A stretch of 64,000 nt of DNA from Myxosarcina sp. GA_180221_E-2-1-MAG-40_15. Its GTDB lineage: Bacteria > Cyanobacteriota > Cyanobacteriia > Cyanobacteriales > Xenococcaceae. The notes under the pieces were generated by a model, which made no database searches, was not told the DNA's origin, and worked only from the letters and a program-made list of their open reading frames with translations. The DNA lies in assembly GCA_020692205.1 (NCBI GenBank), contig JAIMKV010000013.1, forward strand, positions 1 to 64,000, given 5' to 3'. Below are positions 15,942 to 26,404 of this stretch, one piece after another (the first letter of the stretch is position 1; every line of letters begins with the position of its first letter). Made by a program: the position numbers and the translations under genes.

Positions 15942-18428
15942 CTATTTAAGGCGCGTTAACAACAAACCTTCGCCATTACCCAGATTTAGTTGAGTCAGAT
16001 CTTCAGCTTCTAGATTAGGAGTTGCGATCGCGATCTTCCATTGGGCTAAATCAGTTTTTAAGATTTCTGCTGCGTCTAGCTTAATTGCATCTCCTTCAAA
16101 ATTAGCAATTATTGCTACTGCTGGTTCTGTTTTAGAGTTATGACGAATGCCGTAGATTACCGTTCTCTCGCGATCATCAATTTTGTCGAAAGTATCGATT
16201 GGCAAAATATTCTGAGCTAACCAGGGATGTTGATGACGAAACTCTCTAGTAGTTAAATTAAATTTAGCCCTTAAGCTATCAACTTTGGACTGATAGTTAG
16301 AGATGTTACAGACTTGATAGCAATCTTCCATAAACATCAGAGCAAATCTTTTGAGACGATCTTCATCTAGTTTTTTTAGAAACCGTACCATTCCTCCTCG
16401 CATCAATTCGCCTAAAGGAGGTAATTCTTCGATACAGTGGGTATCGGGGGCAGTACAGGCACGTAAAACCTCTACTACTTCTGCTAGATTACAATCTTGC
16501 TGAATCATCGCCTGGTGTAGGGCTGTGCCAAACTGTTTAAGCTGCTTGAGTTGCTTAAATCCCATAGTTTTCAGGCGAGGAAAACAGTGGGCTTGTCGAT
16601 ACAAATTAGAATTGATTTGCCAATCTAAGAACCCTACTTCTTCAGATACAACCTTAACCCCATACTGTTCATCAGTGTTGCGGAAAAACAGCCAAGGAGC
16701 GTGCATGGTAGCGTTAATAAAGTCCATTGGTAAACCAGGACTAAAACAGTTGACCCAAAGAGTCACCGCAGGATTATCATAGGCATTGTGCAGTACATCA
16801 GGTAAAGATTTTCCTAAATGCCAATTAATTGCTTCAGTCGCATCAATCTGATTGCCGCGCCTGACGGTATCGTGGTTGCCACAGCCAGTAATCCAATGGT
16901 CACCCATAGTCATCACTTCCATTACCCGTGACCATTTCTTGTCCCAAAAGCCTTTAAGACTGGGAGTGTTATGCGCAAAAATCAACGGTCCCCATTGATA
17001 AGATTCTGGCTTAAGTTCGATCAATTCGCGGTAGGTGGATTTTTCCTCCCAACCTTCTTCTGGCCACGGACGACCATCCTCAAAAATGGTAAATAAAAGT
17101 CGCTGGTGACCCTTGATTTCTTGAACAATGTTGCTCATTTCGAGTAGATAGGCATCATCCTGTTCGACTCTGCCAGAGAGGGGATTAAAAAAGCGGAAAT
17201 CCTGACCGCCATCAATTCGGATTCCGTCTGCACCTGTGTTGATTTTGCGTCGCTGCATTTCCAAGAGGATTGCCCGCACCATTGGTAATTGATGGTTGAG
17301 ATCCTGACCATACATATTTGGACCTTTGAGAAACTCGCGGGCGATCAATAATTCGCTTTGGTTATCTCCATGTCCATAAACTAAGTCATAAATTAGCTGG
17401 ATTGGATGAGTCGGAAAATTATGTAGGGTGGCAATAAAATCTACTACTTCATCGGGGCGCAAAGAACCAAGTAAGGCGGGGTTAGTAGTGCTAGAGCCTA
17501 AAATTGGTACGTCATAACCCCAATCTTGAGTATTTGGTTTGAATAATTCAATTTCAACTATATCGTCTTCTTCAGCAATAAAGGCAAAAAACTCGCTTTC
17601 TGGGCTGTATTCGTCGCGATATTCAATTGTGGGTTCGGTTGGTAACAGTTCGATCGCATCATAACCAAGATAATTTTGTTCGCTGGGAGTTAAAGGCAGT
17701 TCTTGCTTAATCTTGGTCGCAATTTCGTGATAAATGCGGGTTAGTCCTTCAATTGTGCCTTCAGCCGAGGCAGTTCCCACATGAATCTGAAGTATGTTTC
17801 TGGGATCGCTAACGCGAGGAATTTTAATTTTGGGGTCGTTAGATTTAGCAGTACGCTCCAAATAGTCCAAATCGGCTCTATTTGCTTGCAGACTGTCCAT
17901 ATCGTACAGCTCGGCAGGGGCAAAAATACCGTAGGGCAGAGAATACGGAACCAAGTCGCGAATTGTCCGCAGTTGTTCGGCGCGATCGACATAGCGTAAC
18001 CAATAAAAAGAACCAGCTCTGGCTCTATTTCCTGGCTGCATTCCTGCTACCACGCCCCAAATAAATTCTCCCTGCTGTTCTAAGTGTAGGCGATCGCGCT
18101 TAAATTTAAGACTTTGTTCCTTTTCTTGCCAGTCAATTGGCTCTAAAGGAGTAAAAACTTCTAAATAGATTTCTCTCTCATGTAACACATCCCTAATTAG
18201 CCCTGGCACCCAAAAACCAATTTCGGTTAATCCATCAGGTCGGTAATATGCCCCTAATTTCCGAGCGATCGCTTTAGTTTGTTCTAGATATGTATTGGTC
18301 GAACTTTCTATTCCTGATGCCCAAGCTAGCAATTTTCCTGTAGCTTCGGGAACTAACCTAATTGATGTGTCTACTTCTACTTTCACGCAATTTTCTCTTG
18401 ATGTGGATGTTTGCTTCCCTTTGTTCAT
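15942..18428 (-). CDS. gghA: Glucosylglycerol hydrolase (GH13-like)
   Basis: About 828 aa from ATG 18428; the frame continues to a TTG at 18455. Remote GH13 fold: DLVYGHGDN (region I), DGIRIDGGQDF (region II with nucleophile Asp), FTIFEDGRPW (region III with acid Glu) and GCGNHDT (region IV). This matches the cyanobacterial GghA type, which breaks the compatible solute glucosylglycerol into glucose and glycerol when salinity falls. The divergent neighbour is ggpS, which makes the same solute and supports the assignment. Confidence 0.85.
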   Translation of the reverse strand: MNKGKQTSTSRENCVKVEVDTSIRLVPEATGKLLAWASGIESSTNTYLEQTKAIARKLGAYYRPDGLTEIGFWVPGLIRDVLHEREIYLEVFTPLEPIDWQEKEQSLKFKRDRLHLEQQGEFIWGVVAGMQPGNRARAGSFYWLRYVDRAEQLRTIRDLVPYSLPYGIFAPAELYDMDSLQANRADLDYLERTAKSNDPKIKIPRVSDPRNILQIHVGTASAEGTIEGLTRIYHEIATKIKQELPLTPSEQNYLGYDAIELLPTEPTIEYRDEYSPESEFFAFIAEEDDIVEIELFKPNTQDWGYDVPILGSSTTNPALLGSLRPDEVVDFIATLHNFPTHPIQLIYDLVYGHGDNQSELLIAREFLKGPNMYGQDLNHQLPMVRAILLEMQRRKINTGADGIRIDGGQDFRFFNPLSGRVEQDDAYLLEMSNIVQEIKGHQRLLFTIFEDGRPWPEEGWEEKSTYRELIELKPESYQWGPLIFAHNTPSLKGFWDKKWSRVMEVMTMGDHWITGCGNHDTVRRGNQIDATEAINWHLGKSLPDVLHNAYDNPAVTLWVNCFSPGLPMDFINATMHAPWLFFRNTDEQYGVKVVSEEVGFLDWQINSNLYRQAHCFPRLKTMGFKQLKQLKQFGTALHQAMIQQDCNLAEVVEVLRACTAPDTHCIEELPPLGELMRGGMVRFLKKLDEDRLKRFALMFMEDCYQVCNISNYQSKVDSLRAKFNLTTREFRHQHPWLAQNILPIDTFDKIDDRERTVIYGIRHNSKTEPAVAIIANFEGDAIKLDAAEILKTDLAQWKIAIATPNLEAEDLTQLNLGNGEGLLLTRLK

Positions 18429-18455
18429 TTTGATGGATGGAAGACTACACGGCAA

Positions 18456-19068
18456 CTGTTTAGCTCAACTTGTTAAATTTCCTTAAACTTGAACGGAAAT
18501 AATTTGACTAAAGCCTCATTAGATCGCTCAAATAAGTATACATTTTGGTTCATGGCGACAATTGGTGTAGGATTCAGTATATGTTGTTTCAATATTTTAT
18601 TTATTGGCAAAAAAAATTGATGATTTCTCAACGCATTCATTAACACAGGGTGATTTATTATAGTCGAGCTAGATCAATCATTAAAATCAAACTTTAGTTA
18701 GCCCGAATAAATCTCACTGCTTAAAATGAATTGTAGTTGGCAATAGGCACAAAATTTCCCCTTGAGAATTTAGTAAAAACTGCTAACAACAATAAATAAT
18801 CTTGAACAAATAACCTTTGGTTTTAGTAACTACTTAATCTAAAATCAAATTCTTTTAACTAAGATAAAGGTGTTTAATTCCCAATCAAAAAAAGTAACTA
18901 ATGCGAAAATAATCACGAGATCTGTTTAGTTGCAGCTTTAATCTATGAACGCTGATCAAACCTAAGCTGTTCACCTTTTTAGATAAGCTGACTTCGATTT
19001 GATCTGGCACCATCAATTAGCAAAATCACCAAGTAGTTCTGCAATCAATAACCAATAATCCAATAATT
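18456..19068. other. 613-bp AT-rich divergent regulatory region gghA/ggpS
   Basis: No ORF above about 22 codons and no RNA gene recognised. It must hold the promoters of gghA (leftward) and ggpS (rightward). No operator could be picked out by eye. Confidence 0.5.
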
Positions 19069-20589
19069 ATGAAATCATCTTTAGTTATCCTCTATCATCG
19101 TGAACCCCATGACGAAGTGATCAAAGATGGCAAAATCCATTATGTACCGAAAAAAAGTCCCAACGGAATAGTTCCAACTCTCAAAAGCTTCTTTGCTGAT
19201 GTCAATCAAGGAACTTGGATCGCCTGGAAACAAGTAAATGAATCACAAAAAGATCGCTTTGAAGAACGTGTAAGCATCGAAGGAGAAGCAAACTATAATG
19301 TACGGCGGATTCCTTTAGATGACGAACAGGTCAAACAGTTTTATCACATTACTTCCAAAGAAGCTTTTTGGCCAATTCTTCATTCATTTCCTTATCATTT
19401 CACTTCGGAAACCGCAGAATGGGAGAACTTTAAAAACATCAATCGTCTGTTCGCCGAAGCTGCCTGTGAAGAAGCAGCAGAAGATGCCCTAATTTGGATT
19501 CATGACTATAATTTGTGGTTAGCACCGCGCTATATTCGAGAACAAAAGCCCGATGCTCGAATTGCTTTTTTCCACCATACTCCATTTCCTTCAGTAGACA
19601 TATTTAATATTTTGCCTTGGCGTGATGAAATCATTGAGAGTTTACTCTCTTGCGATATCGTCGGATTTCATGTCCCTCGTTACTCAGAAAACTTTGTCAA
19701 CGTTGCCCGCAGCTTAAAACCTGTCGAGGTGTTAAAGCAAGAAGCTGTTGATGGACATATGACCCCTGTAGGAATCGCTCTGGCTGAACCAGAAATGACG
19801 ACCCAACTACGTTACAAAGGACAAATTGTTAACATCGATGCTTTTCCAGTGGGGACAAACCCTCAATTCATTCACTCGATTCTGGACAAGACAGAAACCA
19901 AAAACAGAATATACCAGATTAAACAAGAGCTTTCGGGCAAAAAACTAATTATCGCTGCTGGACGTGTTGACTATGTAAAAGGTAATGAAGAGAAACTAGC
20001 TGCCTACGGTCGCTTGTTAGAACGCCGTCCCGATTTACACAAAAAAGTTAGCTTTGTCATGACCTGTGTACCTGCTGCTGCTGGTATGAGAGTTTATGAA
20101 ACCGCTCAAAGCACTATCGAGCAGTTAGTCGGTCAAATTAATGGTCGCTATGGCACACTAGACTGGATGCCAATTAGGTTGTATACTCAGCCGATGTCAT
20201 TACCCCATCTATACGCTTACTATAAAGCTGCTGAAATTTGTTGGACAACTCCTCTGAGAGATGGTTTGAACCTGGTGGCAAAGGAATACATCGTAGCTCA
20301 TGAAGGACAAGACGGTGTTTTGGTGTTATCAGAATTTGTCGGTGCGGCAGTAGAGTTGCCAGAAGCTATCTTAACTAATCCTTATTCTTTGGAGGGGATG
20401 GATCGCGCGATTGAACAGGCTCTAGTCATGTCGGAAGCAGAACAAAAAGAACGGATGTCAAAAATGTACCAAACTGTCACTACTTATGACGTTAAATACT
20501 GGGCGGATCGCTTGTTGGGTAAATTCAAAGATTTGAAGCACGAAACTATTGCCTCAGAGACAGAGACAGAGACATTGAGAACGATGTAG
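19069..20589 (+). CDS. ggpS: Glucosylglycerol-phosphate synthase
   Basis: 506-aa GT20-family enzyme, related to trehalose-6-phosphate synthase, that joins ADP-glucose and glycerol-3-phosphate, the first step of osmolyte glucosylglycerol synthesis. Visible family features are WIHDYNLWLAPRYIRE, FFHHTPFPSVDIF, AAGRVDYVKGNEEK and the C-terminal TTPLRDGLNLVAKEYI. The N-terminus lacks the glucose-phosphate loop pattern of OtsA. In cyanobacteria GgpS is salt-induced and salt-activated. The phosphatase ggpP is not in this window. Confidence 0.9.
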   Translation: MKSSLVILYHREPHDEVIKDGKIHYVPKKSPNGIVPTLKSFFADVNQGTWIAWKQVNESQKDRFEERVSIEGEANYNVRRIPLDDEQVKQFYHITSKEAFWPILHSFPYHFTSETAEWENFKNINRLFAEAACEEAAEDALIWIHDYNLWLAPRYIREQKPDARIAFFHHTPFPSVDIFNILPWRDEIIESLLSCDIVGFHVPRYSENFVNVARSLKPVEVLKQEAVDGHMTPVGIALAEPEMTTQLRYKGQIVNIDAFPVGTNPQFIHSILDKTETKNRIYQIKQELSGKKLIIAAGRVDYVKGNEEKLAAYGRLLERRPDLHKKVSFVMTCVPAAAGMRVYETAQSTIEQLVGQINGRYGTLDWMPIRLYTQPMSLPHLYAYYKAAEICWTTPLRDGLNLVAKEYIVAHEGQDGVLVLSEFVGAAVELPEAILTNPYSLEGMDRAIEQALVMSEAEQKERMSKMYQTVTTYDVKYWADRLLGKFKDLKHETIASETETETLRTM

Positions 20590-20621
20590 CCAAAAACAAG
20601 CTATGTCATTGGCTTAACAGC

Positions 20622-20654
20622 GATTAATGACCCCATAACTAGTCGGTCATAATC
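20622..20654. terminator. Hairpin between convergent ggpS and lipA
   Basis: GATTAATGACC (20622-20632) pairs with GGTCATAATC (20645-20654), a 10-bp stem with one bulged A and a 12-nt loop, centred between the two stop codons. No strong T-run. Confidence 0.4.
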
Positions 20655-20659
20655 AGTAA

Positions 20660-21574
20660 TCAATCTTCCCCTGCATGATATGAACTTCTGACCAAAGGTG
20701 CAGAACGCACATGAGCAAAACCTAGATTTTTAGCGATCGCGCCTAAACGGGTAAATTCCTCAGGAGTCCAATATTTTTGTACGGGAAGATGAGCCAAAGA
20801 AGGACGCATATACTGACCAAGGGTAAGGCGATCGCAATTAATTTTTCTCAAATCTTGCAAAGCTTGAATTATTTCGGCTTCTGTCTCGCCTAAACCCAGC
20901 ATCAAGCCTGATTTAGTGGGTATAGTGGGATCTATTTCTTTGACCAAACGCAAAACATTGAGTGAGCGATCGTATTTTGCCCCCCTTCTGACTGGTGCCT
21001 GCAAGCGTTGAACAGTTTCTAAATTATGGTTATAGCAAGCGGGTTTTGCTGCAACCACCGTAGCAATTCTCTGCTTTTGACTCGTAACTGCGTCTTTACC
21101 ACTCCAAAAATCGGGGGTCAAAACTTCGATCTTAGTTTGAGGATTTGCCATGCGGATTGCTGTCATTACTTGAACAAACCACGCTGCACCACCGTCATTG
21201 AGATCGTCTCTAGCTACAGAAGTTAGCACCACATAACGCAAGTTCAATAAACTAACTGCATCAGCTACCTTTTGGGGTTCGTTTGGATCTAAAGTCATCG
21301 GTGCATGACCTTTCTCTACCTGACAAAAAGCACAGGCACGAGTACAGGTTTGTCCCATCAAGAGGAAAGTTGCTGTCTGGTTAGCATAACATTCGCCTCG
21401 ATTGGGACATCTTCCTTCTTCACAGATAGTATGAATATTTCTTTGTTTAATAATTCGCTGCACCGTAGATAGGTCACTTGCCTTGCCTATAGGTCGTTTT
21501 AACCAGGATGGTAAAGAAGTAACCTCTGTACGCCAGCTATGTTTAGTTGAGTATGATGGTTGAGATTGATTCAT
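20660..21574 (-). CDS. lipA: Lipoyl synthase
   Basis: 304-aa radical-SAM enzyme that inserts two sulfurs into octanoyl-protein to give lipoate. The auxiliary cluster motif [12 protein letters not shown] (C-x4-C-x5-C) and the radical-SAM motif CTRACAFC (C-x3-C-x2-C) are both intact, with the C-terminal RSSYHAGE containing the third-site Ser ligand. It is monocistronic. Cyanobacteria often have two LipA copies; only one is here. Confidence 0.95.
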   Translation of the reverse strand: MNQSQPSYSTKHSWRTEVTSLPSWLKRPIGKASDLSTVQRIIKQRNIHTICEEGRCPNRGECYANQTATFLLMGQTCTRACAFCQVEKGHAPMTLDPNEPQKVADAVSLLNLRYVVLTSVARDDLNDGGAAWFVQVMTAIRMANPQTKIEVLTPDFWSGKDAVTSQKQRIATVVAAKPACYNHNLETVQRLQAPVRRGAKYDRSLNVLRLVKEIDPTIPTKSGLMLGLGETEAEIIQALQDLRKINCDRLTLGQYMRPSLAHLPVQKYWTPEEFTRLGAIAKNLGFAHVRSAPLVRSSYHAGED

Positions 21575-21753
21575 AATGCCTTACGATCGGCAATACTACT
21601 GAAACAGGATACAAAAATAATTACCATTTGAATGTTTTTTACTGTTATTTTAGTAATTTAAAAGGGAACTCTAAATTTGTAAACCATAAACTAACTGCCA
21701 AAACCAGTCTAGTAGATCTTAGGCATGAGGAGTTAGTCGCTCAGGAGTAAATC

Positions 21754-22314
21754 GTGTCAACCCACAAAATTCTAGTCATTGACGACAGCAAAGTCATCAG
21801 AATGCGAGTCAAAGATATGTTGCCAGAAGGTAACTTTGACATTATTGAGGCCAAAGATGGACTTGAAGGATTTAATTTGATTAGAACTGAAAATCCTAAT
21901 TTAATTATGCTGGATTTTCTCTTGCCAAAAATGAGTGGGTGGGAAGTATATCAAGAGATTCAAAAACAACAAAAATTTCGTTCTATTCCTTTGGTTCTAA
22001 TGTCTGGACGTAAGGAAGAAGTAACCGATAAAATAACTGAGCCTTTTGAACATTTTTCTTTTGTCGAGAAACCTTTTGATCGCGAACAGCTAGTAGACGC
22101 GATTCGTGATGCGATGATGAAGGCCAAAAAACAGCCTCAACCTAACGCTGCTGACTTGCTTACGGCAGAGAGTGAAACTACTGCTAATGTTTCTGCTTTA
22201 ACCGCTGAAATTGAGCAATTGAAGCAAAAAGTTGCTCAGCTAGAACGAGAATCAGCACAGATTAAAAAACAGTTCAATCAATTAGTTAGTTTCATTAAGC
22301 AAAAGCTTAAATAA
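21754..22314 (+). CDS. Response regulator with C-terminal coiled coil
   Basis: 186 aa. The receiver domain fills residues 4-125, with acidic pocket IDD (10-11), phospho-acceptor Asp54 in IMLDFLLPKMSG, and Lys106 in FVEKPFD. The C-terminus (about 150-185) is a heptad-rich coiled coil (LTAEIEQLKQKVAQLERE) with no DNA-binding domain, so output is probably by protein interaction. GTG start at 21754 with AGGAG about 7 nt upstream. Confidence 0.85.
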   Translation: MSTHKILVIDDSKVIRMRVKDMLPEGNFDIIEAKDGLEGFNLIRTENPNLIMLDFLLPKMSGWEVYQEIQKQQKFRSIPLVLMSGRKEEVTDKITEPFEHFSFVEKPFDREQLVDAIRDAMMKAKKQPQPNAADLLTAESETTANVSALTAEIEQLKQKVAQLERESAQIKKQFNQLVSFIKQKLK

Positions 22315-22625
22315 ATTAAATCAATCAGTTAAGCGAAACCTTACTTTGGTCAGAGACACCACAGAGCTTTTCTTTCATTGCAGAACCTGAAAGGCTCAGT
22401 TTATAGTCACCTAAAGCAGTTTTGAACTGATGCTTAAAGCACCAGCGATCGCTTATCAATCAGATCTGCCATCAAGGGGTAAACTTAACTAAAATTAGCC
22501 AGATTCTAGTTTAATAACAGAATTTAGCAATTTCGGTTCAGTAAATCTCATCATAAATTACGCTGTTAAGATTCAAGATCCTGTTAAAGTTATCTGTACT
22601 AATTAGTCAAATTCTGTTGCAGTTA
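22315..22625. other. 311-bp gap with no recognised feature
   Basis: AT-rich, one HIP1 site near 22447, no ORF or RNA gene seen. Confidence 0.4.
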
Positions 22626-22805
22626 ATGAATACTCAAGTCGGTTTTGTACTTAAAATAATCTTATTCTCTACAGGACTGTCTTTGCTAATCAAGTATGGA
22701 GGACAGTATTTACTACTTAAACCGACAACAAGTACTGCATTGACGATCGTGTTAACGCCATCTTTAGTTTTTGGCTTGATTTTAGGCTGGCGGTACTACA
22801 AATAA
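22626..22805 (+). CDS. Small membrane protein, unknown
   Basis: 59 aa from ATG 22626; the frame can start at TTG 22617. Two hydrophobic segments (about 6-22 and 34-52) are separated by a short polar loop and end GWRYYK, a two-span hairpin. It looks like the small uncharacterised membrane proteins common in cyanobacteria. No motif identifies a role. Confidence 0.5.
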   Translation: MNTQVGFVLKIILFSTGLSLLIKYGGQYLLLKPTTSTALTIVLTPSLVFGLILGWRYYK

Positions 22806-22975
22806 ACTATCGTATCTATTGCCTGAGCAGGTAAAAGTAAACTAAAAATAGGGAGTAACGAGAACAACTTGCGTTGATTGGTCTGTTTAATCAAAGATTA
22901 TACCGAAAATAATAAAGCAGGTTAATCTATAGAGCAGCTTGGTTTCTAGTATTCCCCCAGAAGGAGTTGCAAAAG

Positions 22976-24067
22976 GTGAATTTTGGTGCATGGATTGGTT
23001 TAATTGTTTTCTTTATTTCTCTATATGTCTTATGGCAAATTAAGCAGCTATTGCTATTGCTATTTACGGCAATTGTCTTGGCAACTTCCCTCAATATTTT
23101 GGTCAAAAGTTTTCAAAAGCGGGGAGTAAAACGGATCAATGCCGTTTTTTTGTCGATGTTCTCCCTGATTGCGGTATTGATTGGCTGTATGTGGATCGTT
23201 GTTCCACCTTTTATCGATCAGTTTCAAGCTTTAGCACAATTAGTTCCTCAAGGAATTGAAAGATTAAATAGCTGGATCGATTTATTATCTACAAGACTCG
23301 ATCCTAGAATAATTAGTTTTTTACCAGATCCTGATGAGTTGACTCGACAGTTGCAGCCCTTCGTGAAACAGTTTTTGGGTGGGGGGTTAACAATTTTTTA
23401 CAATTCTCTGGGAGTTGTGTTGGGTACATTGTTATTGCTGGCAATTACGCTGATGCTGTTAGCCGATCCTATTCCCTATCGTCAGGGATTTAAGCGATTG
23501 TTTCCTGCCTTTTATCGTCGCCGAGTCGAAGAGATCTTAGATCTTTGTACTCAAGGTCTTGAAGGCTGGTTGGTGGGAATTTTATTTAATATGGTGGTGA
23601 TTGCCGTTTTAAGCTTTATCGGCTTACTGATTTTAGGCATTCCTTTAGCTTTGTCTCAAGCAATGCTGGCAGGGGTAATGACTTTTATTCCTAATTTAGG
23701 TCCTACCTTGAGCGTGATTTCTCCTATGGCGATCGCTTTAATCGAAGCTCCTTGGAAAACTATAGCGGTTTTAATACTTTATATAATTATTCAACAGGTC
23801 GAAAGCAATATTTTAACTCCTATTGTTATGGCACAGCAGGTATCTTTACTACCTGCGCTCACCCTACTGTCTCAATTATTTTTCGCTACTTTTTTTGGGT
23901 TTCTGGGTTTGTTTCTGTCTCTACCTCTAACTGTAGTCGGTCAAATCTGGTTTAAAGAAATACTTATTAAGGATGTTTTAGATCATTGGCATGATTCTGT
24001 TGCAGCAAATCGACGTACAGAAAAGTCAATCCAGATCAAAGAAGTGGCGCAAGCCGAAGAAAAGTAG
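22976..24067 (+). CDS. AI-2E-type (PerM) transporter family protein
   Basis: Polytopic protein of 363 aa with about eight membrane segments. The region after mid-protein (GVMTFIPNLGPTLSVI, then ILYIIIQQVESNILTPIVM) is the diagnostic AI-2E transporter signature. GTG at 22976 is preferred because AAGGAG (22961-22966) is 9 nt upstream, whereas TTG at 22967 abuts it. Substrate unknown; a role in AI-2 export is not established for cyanobacteria. Confidence 0.85.
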   Translation: MNFGAWIGLIVFFISLYVLWQIKQLLLLLFTAIVLATSLNILVKSFQKRGVKRINAVFLSMFSLIAVLIGCMWIVVPPFIDQFQALAQLVPQGIERLNSWIDLLSTRLDPRIISFLPDPDELTRQLQPFVKQFLGGGLTIFYNSLGVVLGTLLLLAITLMLLADPIPYRQGFKRLFPAFYRRRVEEILDLCTQGLEGWLVGILFNMVVIAVLSFIGLLILGIPLALSQAMLAGVMTFIPNLGPTLSVISPMAIALIEAPWKTIAVLILYIIIQQVESNILTPIVMAQQVSLLPALTLLSQLFFATFFGFLGLFLSLPLTVVGQIWFKEILIKDVLDHWHDSVAANRRTEKSIQIKEVAQAEEK

Positions 24068-24101
24068 TAAGTAATGATCAATGGTCGATGAATAAATAAC
24101 T

Positions 24102-25307
24102 ATGCGGACGATCGCCGAAATCAACGATAAAATTATTCGTGGTCGAGCTGTTGCCTGGACAGTACAAGAGGTTAAGGCAAAGGTGGGCGAGCTTGGGGTA
24201 ACTGAGATAGCTAAACAAGTAGATATTGTTACCACTGGAACATTTGAACCCATGGAGTCTTCTGGGGCAATTATCAACCTGGGGCATACCGATCCACCGA
24301 TTAAAATTCGTCAGTGTTGGCTAGATGGTATCGCTGCCTATGCTGCTTTTGGCGCAGTGGATCTTTACCTAGGAGCAACGGCAACGGCCGATTATAATCT
24401 TCAAGAAACCGATCTTAATCTACGCGAAGGAATTGGTGGAGAAAAAGGTGGTGGTCATGTTATTGAAGACTTGATTGCGGGTAAACCAGTTCAGCTTAAG
24501 GCGATTGGGCAAAAAACCGATTGCTATCCTCGCGCGATTTGGGAAAATACCATTACCAAAGACAAAATCAATCAATTCTATTTATTTAACCCCCGTAATC
24601 TCTACCAAAACTTTATTGTGGGAGTTAACGGAGGCGATCGCACTTTGTATACTTATCTTGGAGTTTTACAGCCCCGATTAGGCAACGCAGTTTATTCTAA
24701 TCCTGGGGCAATTTCTCCTCTGCTCAACGATCCAGACTTGGCTTCGGTAGGCATTGGCAGCAAAATCTTTTTGGGGGGTGGGATAGGCTATATTGCCTGG
24801 GAAGGAACACAACATTTCCCACTCCAAAAACGCTTACCAAATCGCACCCCTATCGGTCCTGCTGCTACGGTAGCCTTGATTGGCGATGCCAAACAGATGA
24901 ATGCTGACTGGGTGCGAGGATGCTACTTCAAAAACTATGGTCCTTCTCTGATGCTAGGGGTGGGAATAGCTTTGCCAGTAACCCAAGAAGAGGTAATTCA
25001 ACATTGCTCGGTGGCAGACCAAAATATTGTTGCCCCTGTAATTGATTTTTCCATTCCCCGCCGAGTTCGCCCTACCTTTGGCTTGGTCAGCTACGAACAG
25101 CTACAAAAAGGTTATGTAATTATTGATGGTAAGTCGGTCAGGGTTGCTTCCTTAGCCAGCAAATATCGTTCACTCAAAGTAGCCCAAGAGTTGAAGCAGT
25201 GGATCGAAACAGGCAAATTTACTTTAACCGAACCAGTCGCTCCTTTGCCTAGCGATCGCGCTTTCATGCCTCAAGATACCAATAGATCAATCATATCTTT
25301 AGAATAA
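24102..25307 (+). CDS. COG1900/DUF39 homocysteine-biosynthesis protein
   Basis: 401 aa. This family includes archaeal aspartate-semialdehyde sulfurtransferase, which makes homocysteine directly from aspartate semialdehyde and a sulfur donor. The two candidate catalytic cysteines are present: Cys72 in KIRQCWLDG and Cys141 in QKTDCYPR, with Gly-rich GIGGEKGGGHV between them. The C-terminal CBS or ferredoxin partner domains of some archaeal systems are absent. It lies 35 bp after the AI-2E-type gene, possibly co-transcribed. Confidence 0.8.
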   Translation: MRTIAEINDKIIRGRAVAWTVQEVKAKVGELGVTEIAKQVDIVTTGTFEPMESSGAIINLGHTDPPIKIRQCWLDGIAAYAAFGAVDLYLGATATADYNLQETDLNLREGIGGEKGGGHVIEDLIAGKPVQLKAIGQKTDCYPRAIWENTITKDKINQFYLFNPRNLYQNFIVGVNGGDRTLYTYLGVLQPRLGNAVYSNPGAISPLLNDPDLASVGIGSKIFLGGGIGYIAWEGTQHFPLQKRLPNRTPIGPAATVALIGDAKQMNADWVRGCYFKNYGPSLMLGVGIALPVTQEEVIQHCSVADQNIVAPVIDFSIPRRVRPTFGLVSYEQLQKGYVIIDGKSVRVASLASKYRSLKVAQELKQWIETGKFTLTEPVAPLPSDRAFMPQDTNRSIISLE

Positions 25308-25363
25308 TTAAATTCGCTCCATCAAACCCTGAAGACGAAAGTATCCAGAAGCAGGTAAGTCAA

Positions 25364-26203
25364 TTACTGGCTCTGTTTTTTCTTAGGTAAAATAGGCCGA
25401 GCAGTAGCACTAGATCGATTGGGACGAGCAGACTTAAGCTGAATTTTCTTCGGATCTTTTTTGAATTTAGGCTTGCGTTTGGTGGCAAAACCGAGATCCG
25501 TCCCTTCTTCAATAATTAAATCTTCACCCTCAAGGCGAACTTTTAAATCCCAAAAACGTTTTAGAGGTTTTTCGCTGAGAACTCCTTTTAACTTTAGTTT
25601 GAAAAACTTAGGCTTATCTCCTTCTTTACGAGGAAATTGCTTAATTTTGACAATGATAGTTTTTTCTTCTGTAGAGTAAAAAATTACTTCCCCCCGAATT
25701 GAGAAATAACCGTGATCCGTTGTCTCACCTGAGATCTCTTCTCCAGCAGAATCTTGACTCAAAGTCTCTGGTTCCCATACTCCGACAATTTGAGCATGGA
25801 GACGGTCTTCCTGCATTTTGGTTCTGGGGTATACTACCCACAAGTGTTCTTGTTCTAAGTCAAGATGATTTTTAATCAAGCTAATGATCCGACCAAGCAA
25901 AACCGCTTCTATTTCTGCTCCATCAGTAGTTAATAGGGTGCCTTGAGTCATTTGTTCGGCACTTTGCTGATATTTAGCTTGAATTAAGCCGATAGCGCGA
26001 TATTGTCGTGGATGAGAAGGAGCGGGAATTGGCTGCTTTCTTTCTGGAGTAATCTGGGATTGGGCGTTAGATGAGACAGAATCTTGAGATTGATTAGACA
26101 TGGTAGATTCAGCCGATTGATAGACAGCAGTGGAAGGTTGATTGGGTGGTTTAGAATTGTATTGAACCGAATTCATAAAAGATATCTGATAGCGCAGAAT
26201 CAT
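25364..26203 (-). CDS. Conserved cyanobacterial hypothetical protein
   Basis: 279 aa. The N-terminal 65 residues are Ser/Gln/Pro-rich and probably disordered. A folded core follows (YRAIGLIQAKYQQSAEQMTQ, ending near residue 235), and a Lys/Arg-rich tail ends the protein (KRKPKFKKDPKKIQ, PKKKQSQ), suggesting nucleic-acid or membrane binding. I know no function. Met10 (26176) is an alternative start. Confidence 0.6.
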   Translation of the reverse strand: MILRYQISFMNSVQYNSKPPNQPSTAVYQSAESTMSNQSQDSVSSNAQSQITPERKQPIPAPSHPRQYRAIGLIQAKYQQSAEQMTQGTLLTTDGAEIEAVLLGRIISLIKNHLDLEQEHLWVVYPRTKMQEDRLHAQIVGVWEPETLSQDSAGEEISGETTDHGYFSIRGEVIFYSTEEKTIIVKIKQFPRKEGDKPKFFKLKLKGVLSEKPLKRFWDLKVRLEGEDLIIEEGTDLGFATKRKPKFKKDPKKIQLKSARPNRSSATARPILPKKKQSQ

Positions 26204-26404
26204 TAAATGTAAGAGAGATCAAATTGTAAAAGAGATCATATTTTATACTCTCACGTAATTTAAAATAACCAGTAGTTTTTATATGTCTAAATAAAGCTTG
26301 AGTAGTTGGCTTGAGTGTTTAGAGTAAACAATACTGAAGTAGATACGATGACCACCGCAAACAAATCAAGTATAATCTGCTGATCGTAATTTGGTGATAA
26401 GAGC

